Source: an uncultured Lachnospiraceae bacterium
Lineage (GTDB): Bacteria; Bacillota; Clostridia; Lachnospirales; Lachnospiraceae
Direction: 5' to 3'
Assembly (NCBI GenBank): GCA_910588295.1
Contig: CAJUQO010000009.1
Span: 1 to 64,000, forward strand
DNA length: 64,000 nucleotides
Shown: piece by piece, positions 23,750 through 37,800 of the stretch
How positions within the stretch are numbered: position 1 is the first letter of the stretch
Layout of the letters: each line of letters starts with the position of its first letter
The notes under the pieces: generated by a model
Databases searched by the model: none
What the model was told of the DNA's origin: nothing
The model's input: only the letters and a program-made list of their open reading frames with translations
Program-made: the position numbers and the translations under genes

Positions 23750-24121
23750 ATGGCAAAATTAACAACAGCTGAGTTTATTGAAGCGATCAAAGAGCTGACC
23801 GTACTGGAACTGAATGATCTCGTAAAAGCCTGTGAGGAAGAGTTTGGCGTATCCGCAGCCGCCGGCGTGGTGGTGGCGGCAGCCGGCCCGGCAGAGGCAG
23901 CCGAGGAGAAAGATGAGTTTGATGTTGAGCTGACAGAGGTTGGCCCGAACAAGGTTAAAGTTATCAAGGTTGTGCGTGAAGCTACCGGCCTGGGCCTGAA
24001 AGAAGCCAAGGCAGTGGTTGACGAGGCTCCCAAGAACGTAAAAGAGGGCGTTTCCAAGGCAGAGGCCGAGGAACTCAAGACCAAGCTGGAGGCCGAGGGA
24101 GCGAAAGTTACCCTCAAGTAA
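23750..24121 (+). CDS. rplL: Large-subunit ribosomal protein L7/L12
   Basis: 123 residues. Dimerisation domain (TAEFIEAIKELTVLELNDLV), Ala-rich hinge (about 38-52) and C-terminal domain with GPNKVKVIKVVREATGLGLK and EAKAVVDEAP. Recruits translational GTPases. Clear ribosome site CGGAGG. Confidence 0.97.
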   Translation: MAKLTTAEFIEAIKELTVLELNDLVKACEEEFGVSAAAGVVVAAAGPAEAAEEKDEFDVELTEVGPNKVKVIKVVREATGLGLKEAKAVVDEAPKNVKEGVSKAEAEELKTKLEAEGAKVTLK

Positions 24122-24144
24122 TCAGAATGCAGAGACATCCGTGG

Positions 24145-24184
24145 AGAACCGGAACTGCCAGAGGGCAGATTCCGGTTCTTTTTA
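24145..24184 (+). terminator. Terminator between rplL and rpoB
   Basis: AGAACCGGAA / TTCCGGTTCT (24145-24154 with 24170-24179), 15-base loop, then a five-T run (24179-24183). It separates rplJL from rpoBC, either fully or in part. The remaining gap to 24486 contains the rpoB promoter and no gene that I can support. Confidence 0.75.
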
Positions 24185-24343
24185 CCCTGTTGTGTGGCGG
24201 CTGCGGAAAACATGGACAGACTGTTGGTGTTTTCGACAGCCCATGCAGAAAAACGACGATTTGTCAAGCGGCAGATAACGAAATTCTGCACGATATTCCT
24301 ATTCAAAAACTGTGCAATCGCACAAAAAAACCCATTTTTTTTG

Positions 24344-24372
24344 TTGACAACCCTTGAAAACTATGATACAGT
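24344..24372 (+). promoter_or_regulatory. Promoter of rpoB-rpoC
   Basis: TTGACA (24344-24349), 17-base spacer, TACAGT (24367-24372), preceded by a T/A-rich stretch. The leader to rpoB is about 108 bases. Confidence 0.6.
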
Positions 24373-24486
24373 AAAAAATGCACTATTATGGCATGATATG
24401 CCTGTTTTTTCCAGCTTTGGGGGCTGCAAAAAGGAGGCATGTAAAAGGCAGTAATAAATTTAGCAGATACAAGGGGTGAAACGTCA

Positions 24487-27400
24487 ATGGAGAAAAACAG
24501 AATACGTCCGATTACCTCGGGAAAAGGCATGCGGATGAGTTACCAGAGACAAAAGGAAGTTTTGGAAATGCCCAACCTGATTGAGGTCCAGAAAGATTCC
24601 TACAACTGGTTCCTGACCGATGGGTTGAGGGAAGTTTTTGACGACATCTCACCGATCACGGATTACAGCGGCAAACTGAGCCTGGAATTTGTGGATTTTG
24701 CACTCTGCGAGGATGAAGTGAAATATTCCATCGAGGAGTGCAAGGAGCGGGATACCACCTATGCGGCGCCCCTGAAGGTGAAGGTGCGGCTGTATAACAG
24801 GGAGAACGATGAGATCAATGAGCATGAGATTTTCATGGGCGATCTGCCTCTGATGACGGCCACCGGCACTTTTGTGATCAACGGCGCGGAGCGTGTCATT
24901 GTCAGCCAGCTGGTTCGTTCCCCCGGTATTTACTATGCGATTTCCCACGATAAATTAGGTAAGGAGCTGTACTCCTGTACGGTGATTCCCAACAGGGGCG
25001 CGTGGCTGGAGTATGAGACGGACTCCAACGACGTATTTTATGTTCGTGTGGACCGTACCAGGAAGGTGCCCATCACGGTGCTGATCCGTGCCCTGGGCTA
25101 CGGCACTAACCAGGAGATCCTGGATCTGTTCGGCGAGGAACCCAAGATCCTGGCCAGTTTTTCCAAGGATACGGCGGCCAGCTACCAGGAGGGTCTCCTT
25201 GAGCTGTACAAAAAGATCCGTCCCGGCGAGCCCCTGGCAGTAGAGAGCGCGGAGAGCCTGATTATGTCCATGTTCTTTGATCCGCGCCGCTATGACCTGG
25301 CCAAAGTGGGTCGTTACAAATTTAATAAGAAACTTCTTCTCAGAAACCGCATTACCGGCCATGTGCTGGCGGAGGATGTGGTGGATCAGACGACAGGGGA
25401 GATTCTGGCCGAGGCAGGGACAAAGGTGACACAGGAGATGGCGGATGCTATCCAGAACGCGGCTGTTCCCAGCGTATGGATCCAGACGGAGACCAGAAAC
25501 GTCAAGGTTCTGTCCAGCATGATGGTGGATCTGCGCTCCTTTGTGGATGTGGATCCCGCGGAGGTGGGCGTGACGGAGCTGGTGTACTACCCGGTGCTGT
25601 CCCGGATCCTGTCTGAGAATACGGAGATGGAGGATATCAAGGAGGCGATCCGCCGTGATATCCATGACCTGATCCCGAAGCACGTGACCAAGGAAGACAT
25701 TCTGGCTTCCATCAACTATAATATGCACCTGGAGTACCATCTGGGCAACGATGACGATATCGACCATTTGGGCAACCGGCGTATCCGCGCCGTAGGCGAG
25801 CTTTTGCAGAACCAGTACCGCATCGGCCTTTCCCGGCTGGAGCGTGTGGTGCGCGAGCGTATGACCACCCAGGATATCGAGGGAATTTCGCCCCAGTCGC
25901 TGATTAATATCAAGCCGGTGACGGCGGCGGTGAAGGAGTTTTTCGGTTCCTCCCAGTTGTCGCAGTTCATGGATCAGAACAACCCCCTGGGTGAGCTGAC
26001 CCATAAGAGGCGTCTTTCTGCCCTGGGCCCCGGCGGCCTGTCCCGTGACCGGGCCGGGTTTGAGGTGCGTGACGTCCACTATTCCCATTACGGGAGGATG
26101 TGCCCCATTGAGACTCCTGAGGGCCCCAACATTGGTTTGATCAATTCCCTGGCGTCTTATGCCCGGATCAATCAGTACGGGTTTGTGGAGGCGCCTTACC
26201 GGAAAATCGACCGGACCGATCCGAAGAATCCCAGGGTCACCGACGAGGTGGTATATATGACCGCCGACGAGGAGGACAATTACCATGTGGCCCAGGCTAA
26301 TGAGCCCCTGGATGCGGAGGGACATTTCATAAGGAAAAATGTATCTGGCCGTTATATGGATGAGACCCAGGAATACGAGAAGAGTATGTTTGAATTTATG
26401 GACGTATCCCCGAAGATGGTGTTCTCTGTGGCTACGGCCCTGATTCCGTTCTTGCAGAACGATGATGCCAACCGTGCGCTGATGGGTTCCAACATGCAGC
26501 GTCAGGCCGTGCCGCTGATGATCACCGAGGCTCCGGTGGTGGGAACGGGCATGGAGGCAAAGACTGCCGTAGACTCCGGCGTGTGCGTGGTGGCAAAGAA
26601 GGCGGGTACGGTTCTGCGCTCCACCTCCCGGGAGATCACGGTCAAATATGACGATGACGGCAAGGTGGAGAATTACCGCCTGACCAAATTCATGCGCAGT
26701 AACCAGAGTAACTGTTACAATCAGAAACCCATTGTGTTTAAAGGCGACCATGTGGAGGCCGGCGAGGTGATCGCCGACGGCCCGTCAACCTTTGACGGCG
26801 AGCTGGCCCTGGGCAAGAATCCCCTGATCGGATTCATGACCTGGGAGGGCTACAACTATGAGGACGCGGTTCTCTTAAGCGAGCGTCTGGTACAGGAAGA
26901 TGTATATACTTCCATTCATATAGAAGAATACGAGGCCGAGGCCAGGGATACCAAGCTGGGACCGGAGGAGATCACGAAGGATGTGCCCGGCGTGGGCGAC
27001 GAGGCCCTGAAGGATCTGGATGAGAGAGGTATCATCCGTATCGGCGCCGAGGTGCGCGCCGGTGATATACTGGTGGGCAAGGTGACGCCCAAGGGCGAGA
27101 CGGAGCTGACCGCCGAGGAGCGTCTGCTGCGCGCCATCTTCGGTGAGAAGGCCCGGGAAGTCCGTGACACCTCCCTGAAGGTGCCCCACGGCGAGTACGG
27201 TATCGTCGTGGACGCGAAAGTATTCACCAGGGATCACGGCGACGAGCTGTCTCCCGGTGTCAACCAGTCGGTGCGTATTTATATCGCCCAGAAGAGAAAG
27301 ATCTCCGTGGGCGACAAGATGGCCGGCCGTCACGGTAACAAGGGTGTGGTTTCCCGCGTGCTTCCCATGGAGGATATGCCGTTTTTGCCCAACGGGCGTC

Positions 27401-28326
27401 CGCTGGACATCGTGCTGAATCCCCTGGGTGTGCCTTCCCGAATGAATATCGGGCAGGTGCTGGAGATCCATCTGAGCCTGGCCGCCAAGGCTCTGGGCTT
27501 TAATATCGCCACGCCGGTGTTTGACGGCGCCAACGAGGTGGATATCCAGGATACCCTGGAGTTGGCCAATGATTATGTCAATCTGTCCTGGGATGAGTTC
27601 TCCGAGAAACACAGGGAAGAGCTGGTTCCGGAAGTATATGAATATCTGGATGAGCATAAAGACCATCGCAAATTATGGAAAGGTGTGCCGATCTCCCGGG
27701 ACGGCAAGGTGCTCCTGCGGGACGGCCGGACCGGCGAATTTTTCGACAGCCCCACCACCATCGGCCACATGCATTATCTGAAACTGCATCATCTGGTGGA
27801 CGACAAGATCCATGCCCGTTCCACCGGCCCGTACTCTTTGGTTACGCAGCAGCCCCTGGGCGGCAAGGCTCAGTTTGGCGGCCAGCGTTTCGGTGAAATG
27901 GAGGTGTGGGCCCTGGAGGCGTACGGCGCGTCCTACACCCTGCAGGAGATCCTGACAGTGAAGTCCGACGATGTGATCGGACGTGTCAAGACCTACGAGG
28001 CCATCATTAAGGGAGACAATATTCCCGAGCCGGGTATCCCCGAGTCCTTCAAGGTTATGCTCAAGGAGCTGCAGTCTTTGGGCCTGGATATCAAGGTGCT
28101 CAAGGATGACAATACGGAAGTACAGATCATGGAGACCAGCGATTACGGCGATACGGATCTGCGCTCGATCATTGAGGGCGACAGGAGTTACCGCAGAGAG
28201 GAGGAATCCTTCGGCGACTACGGCTTTAGCAAACAGGAGTTTGAGGGAGAGGAGCTAAAGGATGTGGAAGAGCCTGAGGAAGAGCCCGCGTATGCCGCTC
28301 TGGACGACGTTCTGGATGAAGAGTAG
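24487..28326 (+). CDS. rpoB: DNA-directed RNA polymerase subunit beta
   Basis: 1279 residues. The rifampicin pocket is readable: FFGSSQLSQFMDQNNPLGEL followed by THKRRLSALGPGGLSR. Residues equal to E. coli D516, H526 and S531 are D496, H506 and S511, the sensitive-type amino acids. Further landmarks are GRHGNKGVVS and the C-terminal GGQRFGEMEVWALEAYGAA-like segment. The last ~60 residues form an acidic tail (EEPEEEPAYAALDDVLDEE). Start ATG 24487 behind AAGGGGTG. Eleven bases separate it from rpoC. Confidence 0.98.
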   Translation: MEKNRIRPITSGKGMRMSYQRQKEVLEMPNLIEVQKDSYNWFLTDGLREVFDDISPITDYSGKLSLEFVDFALCEDEVKYSIEECKERDTTYAAPLKVKVRLYNRENDEINEHEIFMGDLPLMTATGTFVINGAERVIVSQLVRSPGIYYAISHDKLGKELYSCTVIPNRGAWLEYETDSNDVFYVRVDRTRKVPITVLIRALGYGTNQEILDLFGEEPKILASFSKDTAASYQEGLLELYKKIRPGEPLAVESAESLIMSMFFDPRRYDLAKVGRYKFNKKLLLRNRITGHVLAEDVVDQTTGEILAEAGTKVTQEMADAIQNAAVPSVWIQTETRNVKVLSSMMVDLRSFVDVDPAEVGVTELVYYPVLSRILSENTEMEDIKEAIRRDIHDLIPKHVTKEDILASINYNMHLEYHLGNDDDIDHLGNRRIRAVGELLQNQYRIGLSRLERVVRERMTTQDIEGISPQSLINIKPVTAAVKEFFGSSQLSQFMDQNNPLGELTHKRRLSALGPGGLSRDRAGFEVRDVHYSHYGRMCPIETPEGPNIGLINSLASYARINQYGFVEAPYRKIDRTDPKNPRVTDEVVYMTADEEDNYHVAQANEPLDAEGHFIRKNVSGRYMDETQEYEKSMFEFMDVSPKMVFSVATALIPFLQNDDANRALMGSNMQRQAVPLMITEAPVVGTGMEAKTAVDSGVCVVAKKAGTVLRSTSREITVKYDDDGKVENYRLTKFMRSNQSNCYNQKPIVFKGDHVEAGEVIADGPSTFDGELALGKNPLIGFMTWEGYNYEDAVLLSERLVQEDVYTSIHIEEYEAEARDTKLGPEEITKDVPGVGDEALKDLDERGIIRIGAEVRAGDILVGKVTPKGETELTAEERLLRAIFGEKAREVRDTSLKVPHGEYGIVVDAKVFTRDHGDELSPGVNQSVRIYIAQKRKISVGDKMAGRHGNKGVVSRVLPMEDMPFLPNGRPLDIVLNPLGVPSRMNIGQVLEIHLSLAAKALGFNIATPVFDGANEVDIQDTLELANDYVNLSWDEFSEKHREELVPEVYEYLDEHKDHRKLWKGVPISRDGKVLLRDGRTGEFFDSPTTIGHMHYLKLHHLVDDKIHARSTGPYSLVTQQPLGGKAQFGGQRFGEMEVWALEAYGASYTLQEILTVKSDDVIGRVKTYEAIIKGDNIPEPGIPESFKVMLKELQSLGLDIKVLKDDNTEVQIMETSDYGDTDLRSIIEGDRSYRREEESFGDYGFSKQEFEGEELKDVEEPEEEPAYAALDDVLDEE

Positions 28327-28337
28327 GAGGGATAGTA

Positions 28338-32258
<3,921 letters not shown>

Positions 32259-32263
32259 CAAAT

Positions 32264-32312
32264 AGAAAAAGACCTGCTGCCCGTACACAAGCGGGACGGC
32301 GGGTCTTTTTTA
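32264..32312 (+). terminator. Terminator of rpoB-rpoC
   Basis: Imperfect but long hairpin: AAAAAGACC...GCCCG pairs with CGGG...GGTCTTTTTT across a short loop, ending in six T. It begins just after the rpoC stop. Confidence 0.8.
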
Positions 32313-32376
32313 TATCCGGACAAACAAAACGGCCGGGACGTGTGTGACCATTTTCAGAACAAAAATAAAAAAACCC

Positions 32377-32405
32377 TTGCATATGTAAACAAAAGTGGTT
32401 ATACT
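32377..32405 (+). promoter_or_regulatory. Promoter of the Ser/Thr kinase-surface protein operon
   Basis: TTGCAT (32377-32382), 17-base spacer, TATACT (32400-32405). The leader to the kinase start is about 135 bases. Confidence 0.6.
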
Positions 32406-32545
32406 AAAGATATCATTTATCTATTGTCTATTCGACAAATGTTTCCCATTTATTAAAAGTGAATATGATAATGGCCTTTAGAGTCGGCGCGGGCTGGCAT
32501 GCGTTATGTCTGCCATAGCCAAGAGGGCTGTTTGGAGGGATTGCG

Positions 32546-34357
32546 ATGCTGGAAATAGGAACTGTAGTGGACGGCAAATATAAGATCCTCAGTAAAGTAG
32601 GGCAGGGCGGCATGAGCGTCGTGTATCTGGCGCTGAATGAACGGGCCAATAAGACATGGGCCATCAAAGAGGTGCGGAAGGACGGAGTGCGGGATTTTGC
32701 CACGGTGAAACAAAGAGTGGTCGCGGAGATAGAGATTTTAAAGGGGCTGAACCATACATATCTGCCCTGCATCATCGATATCCTTGATGATGACGACACG
32801 TTTATCATTGTTATGGATTATATAGAGGGCCGGGCGCTGGATGTGGTACTGCGGGAGAATCTATCGGAGAAGCATCTTCCCGTTGCCGCGGAAGACGTGA
32901 TTGCCTGGGGCGTTCAGCTCTGTGAGGTACTGCGCTACCTTCATACCAGGGAACCCCCCATTGTTTACCGGGATATGAAACCGTCCAATATTATGCTTAA
33001 ACCGGACGGGAAGATTTGTTTAATAGATTTCGGTACGGCCAGAATATTTAAAAAGGGCAATTCCGACGATACTACCTGCCTGGGCACACCCGGTTATGCG
33101 GCGCCGGAGCAGTACGGAGGGAACGGCCAGTCCAGTCCTCGGAGTGATATCTACTGCCTGGGCGCTACCCTGCATCATCTGATCACCGGGCGTAATCCGG
33201 CAGCCACTCCTTTTCATTTTCCGCCGATTACCCAGTGCCGTCCTTCGCTTTTGGAAGAGACGCCGAAGGAATTAAGAAATGCGCTGCGGGGACTGGAAAT
33301 AATCATTGGAACATGTACCCGGTACAGGGAAGAGGAGCGTTACCAAAATTGTGCTCAGCTGCAGTATGCCCTGGAGCATCCGGAAAAGCTGGGATTTTCG
33401 TACAGAAGGAAATTAAAAAGAAAACTGCTGGCTTTTTCTGCCAGCACCGGTATGGGACTGCTCATGGGGATTAGTTCGCTGGCCGGCGCCGTTCTGGCCG
33501 GGCAGGAAAAGGCTACGGGTTTTGATTACTATATGGAGAGCGCTTCGACGGCGGCAGATCAGGATAAACTGGGGTTATATCGAAAGGCCATAGCCCTTAA
33601 GCCCCGGCGGGAGGAGGGATGGCTGGGAATGCTGGAGACGGTGGGTGCGGATGACAGGTTTACCGCAGAGGAGGACGGCTGCATTCTTTCTCTTTTGAGC
33701 TCCAGGGATAACGGCAGGAGCCAGGATAATAAAACTATCTTTCGAAAGAATGAAGCCGGATATGTCCGTTTTGCCTATAATCTGGGGATGCTGTACTACT
33801 ATGCGGAAGGCAGAGGGCATAATAAGGCGTCCGCCGGCGGCTGGTTTGACGTTGTCTGTCAGGCGGATCTGTCAAGTCTGGATCTGGGTGCGGATAATGA
33901 TAAAAAATCGGCCTGGAAAGCCCGTGCGGAGACATTGGGTAAAATCAGCGGCTACAACAGCAGGATTGGGAAGACTAATCTGGCAGGTGACGCGCAGACT
34001 ACGTATCTTGATTACTGGAACGACCTAAAGAGCCTTGTGGACGACAATATTGCCGGTCAGGATAATGTGGTCACGGAGCTGCGGCTGTATAACGAGATTG
34101 CCTACCAGGTCTGTACCCATTGTGATGCCTTTTGCGAAGCCGGAGTGACCGGGGAGGATATGACACGGGCCCTGGCCGATATGGAAAGTCTTGTTCGGGG
34201 ATTGCATACTGCGGATAATCCGGTGGCGGAGGGTCTGGAAAAAGAGATTCTAAAAGTGGTCGAGCTGGGTAGAAAACAGGTAGCGGCTGTTTTCGCAGCT
34301 AATGCACGGATAGGAACCGTTGGGGATATCGTGATGAAAGGAGACGAGACGGGATGA
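32546..34357 (+). CDS. Hanks-type Ser/Thr protein kinase with one membrane segment
   Basis: 603 residues. Complete kinase domain (about 8-275): glycine loop VGQGGMSVVYLA, lysine in WAIKEV, YRDMKPSNIML with Y in place of the usual H of HRD, IDFGTARI and GTPGYAAPEQYGG. After a basic stretch (KRKLKRKLL) a hydrophobic segment at about 300-322 (GMGLLMGISSLAGAVLAG) can cross the membrane. The remaining ~270 residues are helical and repeat-like (TPR-type guess), outside if the segment is a true TM. No PASTA domains, so this is not the usual PrkC. Ribosome site GGAGGGA. It overlaps the next gene by 4 bases. Its substrates are unknown; the surface protein of the same operon is a natural partner. Confidence 0.85.
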   Translation: MLEIGTVVDGKYKILSKVGQGGMSVVYLALNERANKTWAIKEVRKDGVRDFATVKQRVVAEIEILKGLNHTYLPCIIDILDDDDTFIIVMDYIEGRALDVVLRENLSEKHLPVAAEDVIAWGVQLCEVLRYLHTREPPIVYRDMKPSNIMLKPDGKICLIDFGTARIFKKGNSDDTTCLGTPGYAAPEQYGGNGQSSPRSDIYCLGATLHHLITGRNPAATPFHFPPITQCRPSLLEETPKELRNALRGLEIIIGTCTRYREEERYQNCAQLQYALEHPEKLGFSYRRKLKRKLLAFSASTGMGLLMGISSLAGAVLAGQEKATGFDYYMESASTAADQDKLGLYRKAIALKPRREEGWLGMLETVGADDRFTAEEDGCILSLLSSRDNGRSQDNKTIFRKNEAGYVRFAYNLGMLYYYAEGRGHNKASAGGWFDVVCQADLSSLDLGADNDKKSAWKARAETLGKISGYNSRIGKTNLAGDAQTTYLDYWNDLKSLVDDNIAGQDNVVTELRLYNEIAYQVCTHCDAFCEAGVTGEDMTRALADMESLVRGLHTADNPVAEGLEKEILKVVELGRKQVAAVFAANARIGTVGDIVMKGDETG

Positions 34358-34800
34358 CGGAAGCATCAATAATACAAAATTTTGAAAGGCGCTGCTGTTT
34401 ATATGAAAAAATCTGCCTGTACTGCGGTGTAGCGGCCGTCATTTTCCTGCTGTTGTCCATGATCTTTTTTTTGGCCTTACATATTCCGCAGGTGTTTGGG
34501 GAGTTCACGGGGCGGACGGCCCGCAGGGCAGTACGGCGCATGACAGACGGCAGCAGGCGAAGGTACAGGCCCGTAACGGGAGAAAGAGAAGCCGGGTCAC
34601 GTTCCCGCCGGGAACAGGGCGGCAGAAATGACGCGCCGTCTGGTCTGGCGTTCCAGGGCGATACCATGGCGTCCCATACCATGCAGAGGGCGTCGGCTTT
34701 TTTTACGGCTGAGACAGCCGCGCTGCCGCAGGAGGAGCCGGAGACAGCCGCGCTGCCGTTGGGGGAGACGGAAACGATTGTGCCGAAAGGAAGAAGATAA
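34354..34800 (+). CDS. Hypothetical one-TM protein coupled to the kinase gene
   Basis: 148 residues, start ATG overlapping the kinase stop (ATGA). N-terminal ~25 residues are cytosolic-like, one strong membrane span at about 27-48 (VAAVIFLLLSMIFFLALHI), then a very basic and arginine-rich stretch (RTARRAVRRMTDGSRRRYR), then a low-complexity tail with repeated ETAALP units (TAALPQEEPETAALPLGET). No family recognised. The tail has Ser/Thr residues a kinase could modify, but this is only a guess. Confidence 0.6.
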   Translation: MTEASIIQNFERRCCLYEKICLYCGVAAVIFLLLSMIFFLALHIPQVFGEFTGRTARRAVRRMTDGSRRRYRPVTGEREAGSRSRREQGGRNDAPSGLAFQGDTMASHTMQRASAFFTAETAALPQEEPETAALPLGETETIVPKGRR

Positions 34801-34885
34801 TGCCATAAAAAGTATGAGGGAAGCGGAAAGAGGGGACGGCCTTAAAGAACGCTGAGGAAATTCATGTGGACGAGGTAAAGGAAAT

Positions 34886-37800
34886 ATGAAAAAGGAGAAG
34901 AAACTGGGGATAAAAAGAATACCGGCTTTTTTGCTGGCTATGGCACTGGCCTTTTTTGCGTGTCTGCCGCTCAATTTGTACAGCATGATGGCGGCAGAGA
35001 GTGGTGCGGAGGACATAAGGATCAAAGCAGAATTATCCGAAGACGCAGGCTCTTCCGGAGAAGAGAGTAATAACGAAACTGAAAAGGACGAAGCCAGTGA
35101 TGGAGAGAGGAAGAACGGGAAGGTTATATTTTCAGGAGCGTATACGGAGCAGGCTCCTTTGACGTTGGTATACGGGACAGTGGGGGCGGCAGAAGTTTTT
35201 TCTCTTCGGTGTGAGGATGAAAGGCTTCCGGATGAAGTATTACCTGACGTTTCGGTTTTAGTGGGGGATAAAAGTGTGCTGGGTGTTGCCGTAGATCCGG
35301 AGAATAGAACGGTCACATTTACACCCCGAAAAGTTTCCGGGGAGCCGACAAGAGTGGAACTGTCCATGGAGACGGAACATTACAGCTTTAAGGGCGCTAT
35401 TTATATAAAAGTGCTTCCTCTCCCGCTGGCCATTGATACCGGCAGCATCACTGTCAGCGCGCCGGGAAAGGGGAGCTATACGAACTCAAAGATCTATGAT
35501 GCCGATGACAGCGTGGACGTCAGAGCTACCTTGAAAACGTCGGGAGAATTTTCTGTGACGGCTCAAACAGAGCAGGAGGTGAAACAGTATTTTACCGATG
35601 TGGTTTTCTATAATTATGCCAGCGGCCTGGTAAATGTGCAGGGGGAAAATGGGACGCAGTCTTTTTGCTTTGCGCCAGGGGATCTGTCTTTATGTACAGA
35701 TATCGCAGACGTGTCAGTCAGAAACAGCTATACCGTTATAGCTGATGAAAAAGCAGCGGATATTCCTCTGATTATTAAAAAGAGAATACTGTCTTTGGCC
35801 GTCGCGGACAGCGAGAGGCCGTTTAGAAGTCTCGCCTATACAAAGCCATTGCGGACGCTGGTTGATGTAGAAGCGGGCGGAGAAGATACGGGGTTTGTGG
35901 GGAAGGATTGCGCAGAAATGGAGGGGTTTTCTTTTCCCATGGTTATAGATACCACAGCAAAGGGACTGACAGAGAAGAATGTCAGAACAGAAGATACGGC
36001 AGTTTACGGTGCGCATGGGGAAGGGCTGATACTGGATACTGCTACTGGAAATGCCACGGGCAATTATGCGTTTGATCTGCGGAATTATACCAGGGGCACA
36101 CTGGCCATATCAGAAGAAATAGACGCCGAAGATTACGTGACGATAGATAGAACGTCCAGCGTCCGCGTATGTGAAATAGCCAGAGACGGAAGACAGGTTT
36201 GCTGTTTTGGCCGGGATGCGCGGATTCGGTTTGCCTTGGGCGGCGGTTACAATAAGATCTATCTGGCCGACGGTACGGATGTCACAGGCACGGGGATTGC
36301 GGGCCCTGTTCCCGCCGCCGATATTTCAGGCGGCGTCAATGAACTGAGTTTTTACCTTACCAGAGAGGAGCCCGTGGCTGCGGGAACAGTCAGAGCCAAG
36401 ACGAAGCCTTTCCGCCTTTATTTCGTTTACGACCAGGACGCGCCGGACTGTACAAAAATGGTTTTTGGCGTGAAAAACAGAGTCATTTCTGACCTGGCTT
36501 CCGTGATCACTTTCGGGATTTATGATAATAAGCAGATGGTAGCCGATGTATCCTTTGATGATGCCGTGGCCGGAGTAAACAGCTGGTCCTATTTTATAGC
36601 GGCAACGGACAGGGACGGTACATATGAAGAGCTTTTGGAAAACGCCGTGTTTCAGGCAGGGACGGCGGATGGGAGGATTCCGGTGGGCACGTTGGCGGGC
36701 GGGCAGCCGCCGGGAGAAGGGAATAATTATGTTGTATTTGTCAAAGTGACGGATCGTGTGGGGAACTCCGGCATCTATGGGTCCAATGGCATTGTACTGG
36801 AGAATTTCCGTGACATTTCCGTCAGCTATAGGGAAAGAGCGGCAGGGGAAGCCGAGTCTGCAGGAACATGGAATGGTATTACATATTATTCCGGTGATGC
36901 CGTACTGACTCTGAAAGCGGAAGAAAACGCCGGCGAGAGCGGCTATTATTCCGGGCTCAAAAATATGGCGTATGTGGTTACCAGACATTCCGGCGACGGA
37001 AAGATCGTGACAGATCGGGAAAAAACAATTGTAACGAAAAATACAGAGGATCACGCCGTTTTACCTGCGTTTCCCGGAGAGGTTACACTGGCCGGGCTGA
37101 GGGAATACTGTGTGATCACAAAGACATTGGAATTTGCCAATAATCCGCAAAAATCCCAGATTATTACCGTCAGTGCAGAAGCCGGAGATCATGCGGGCAA
37201 TATCATGGGGAAGCCTTCGCGGCATACGATTGTGCTGGATTCGATCTGCCCGGAGGTCACGTCTTCTTGTACGCAGGCCAATCACCACGGGGCATTTTTG
37301 AACGGATCTTACGCTAACAGCGGGGTAACGTATACCGTTACCGTCAGGGAGCGCTTTTTGCAGAAGCTGAAAGTGCATATCAATGACATGTCCTGCACGC
37401 TGGCCGAGCTGGAAGCAAAAAAGGATTCTCTGGGTATTTCATCCGTCACAAAGGACGCGGAGGCAGATATTTCACAGTCGACGGACGAGACGGTATATCA
37501 TTTCAGCATTACCTTTACGGCAGACGGCGAGTATACATTACAGACGACAGCCGTGGATGCAGCCGGTAACAGTGGTCATGATTCCCCTTTTTATTTTGTG
37601 ATCGATACGGTGCGGCCCAAACTGGAACTTACCTATACGGCTGTTCATACGGACGGCACGCGGATGGTTCTGGATCTGTCCAAAGACCGTGTGTTTGCGG
37701 GCGGAGATGTCTCCCATGTAACGGTATCAGCTGTGGTGACAGAGCGCAATTTTGCTCCCGGAGAGGCAGAACTTATAGTCAGAGCCACAGACAGCCGGGG

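Noticed and set aside
24127..24454. Two plus-strand frames in the rplL-rpoB gap
   Set aside because: They run through the terminator hairpin and the rpoB promoter, without ribosome sites; the gap is regulatory.
24955..26751. 598-residue minus-strand frame opposite rpoB
   Set aside because: Long only because of the GC-biased codon use of rpoB; composition (His, Gly, Leu rich) is typical of an antisense shadow.
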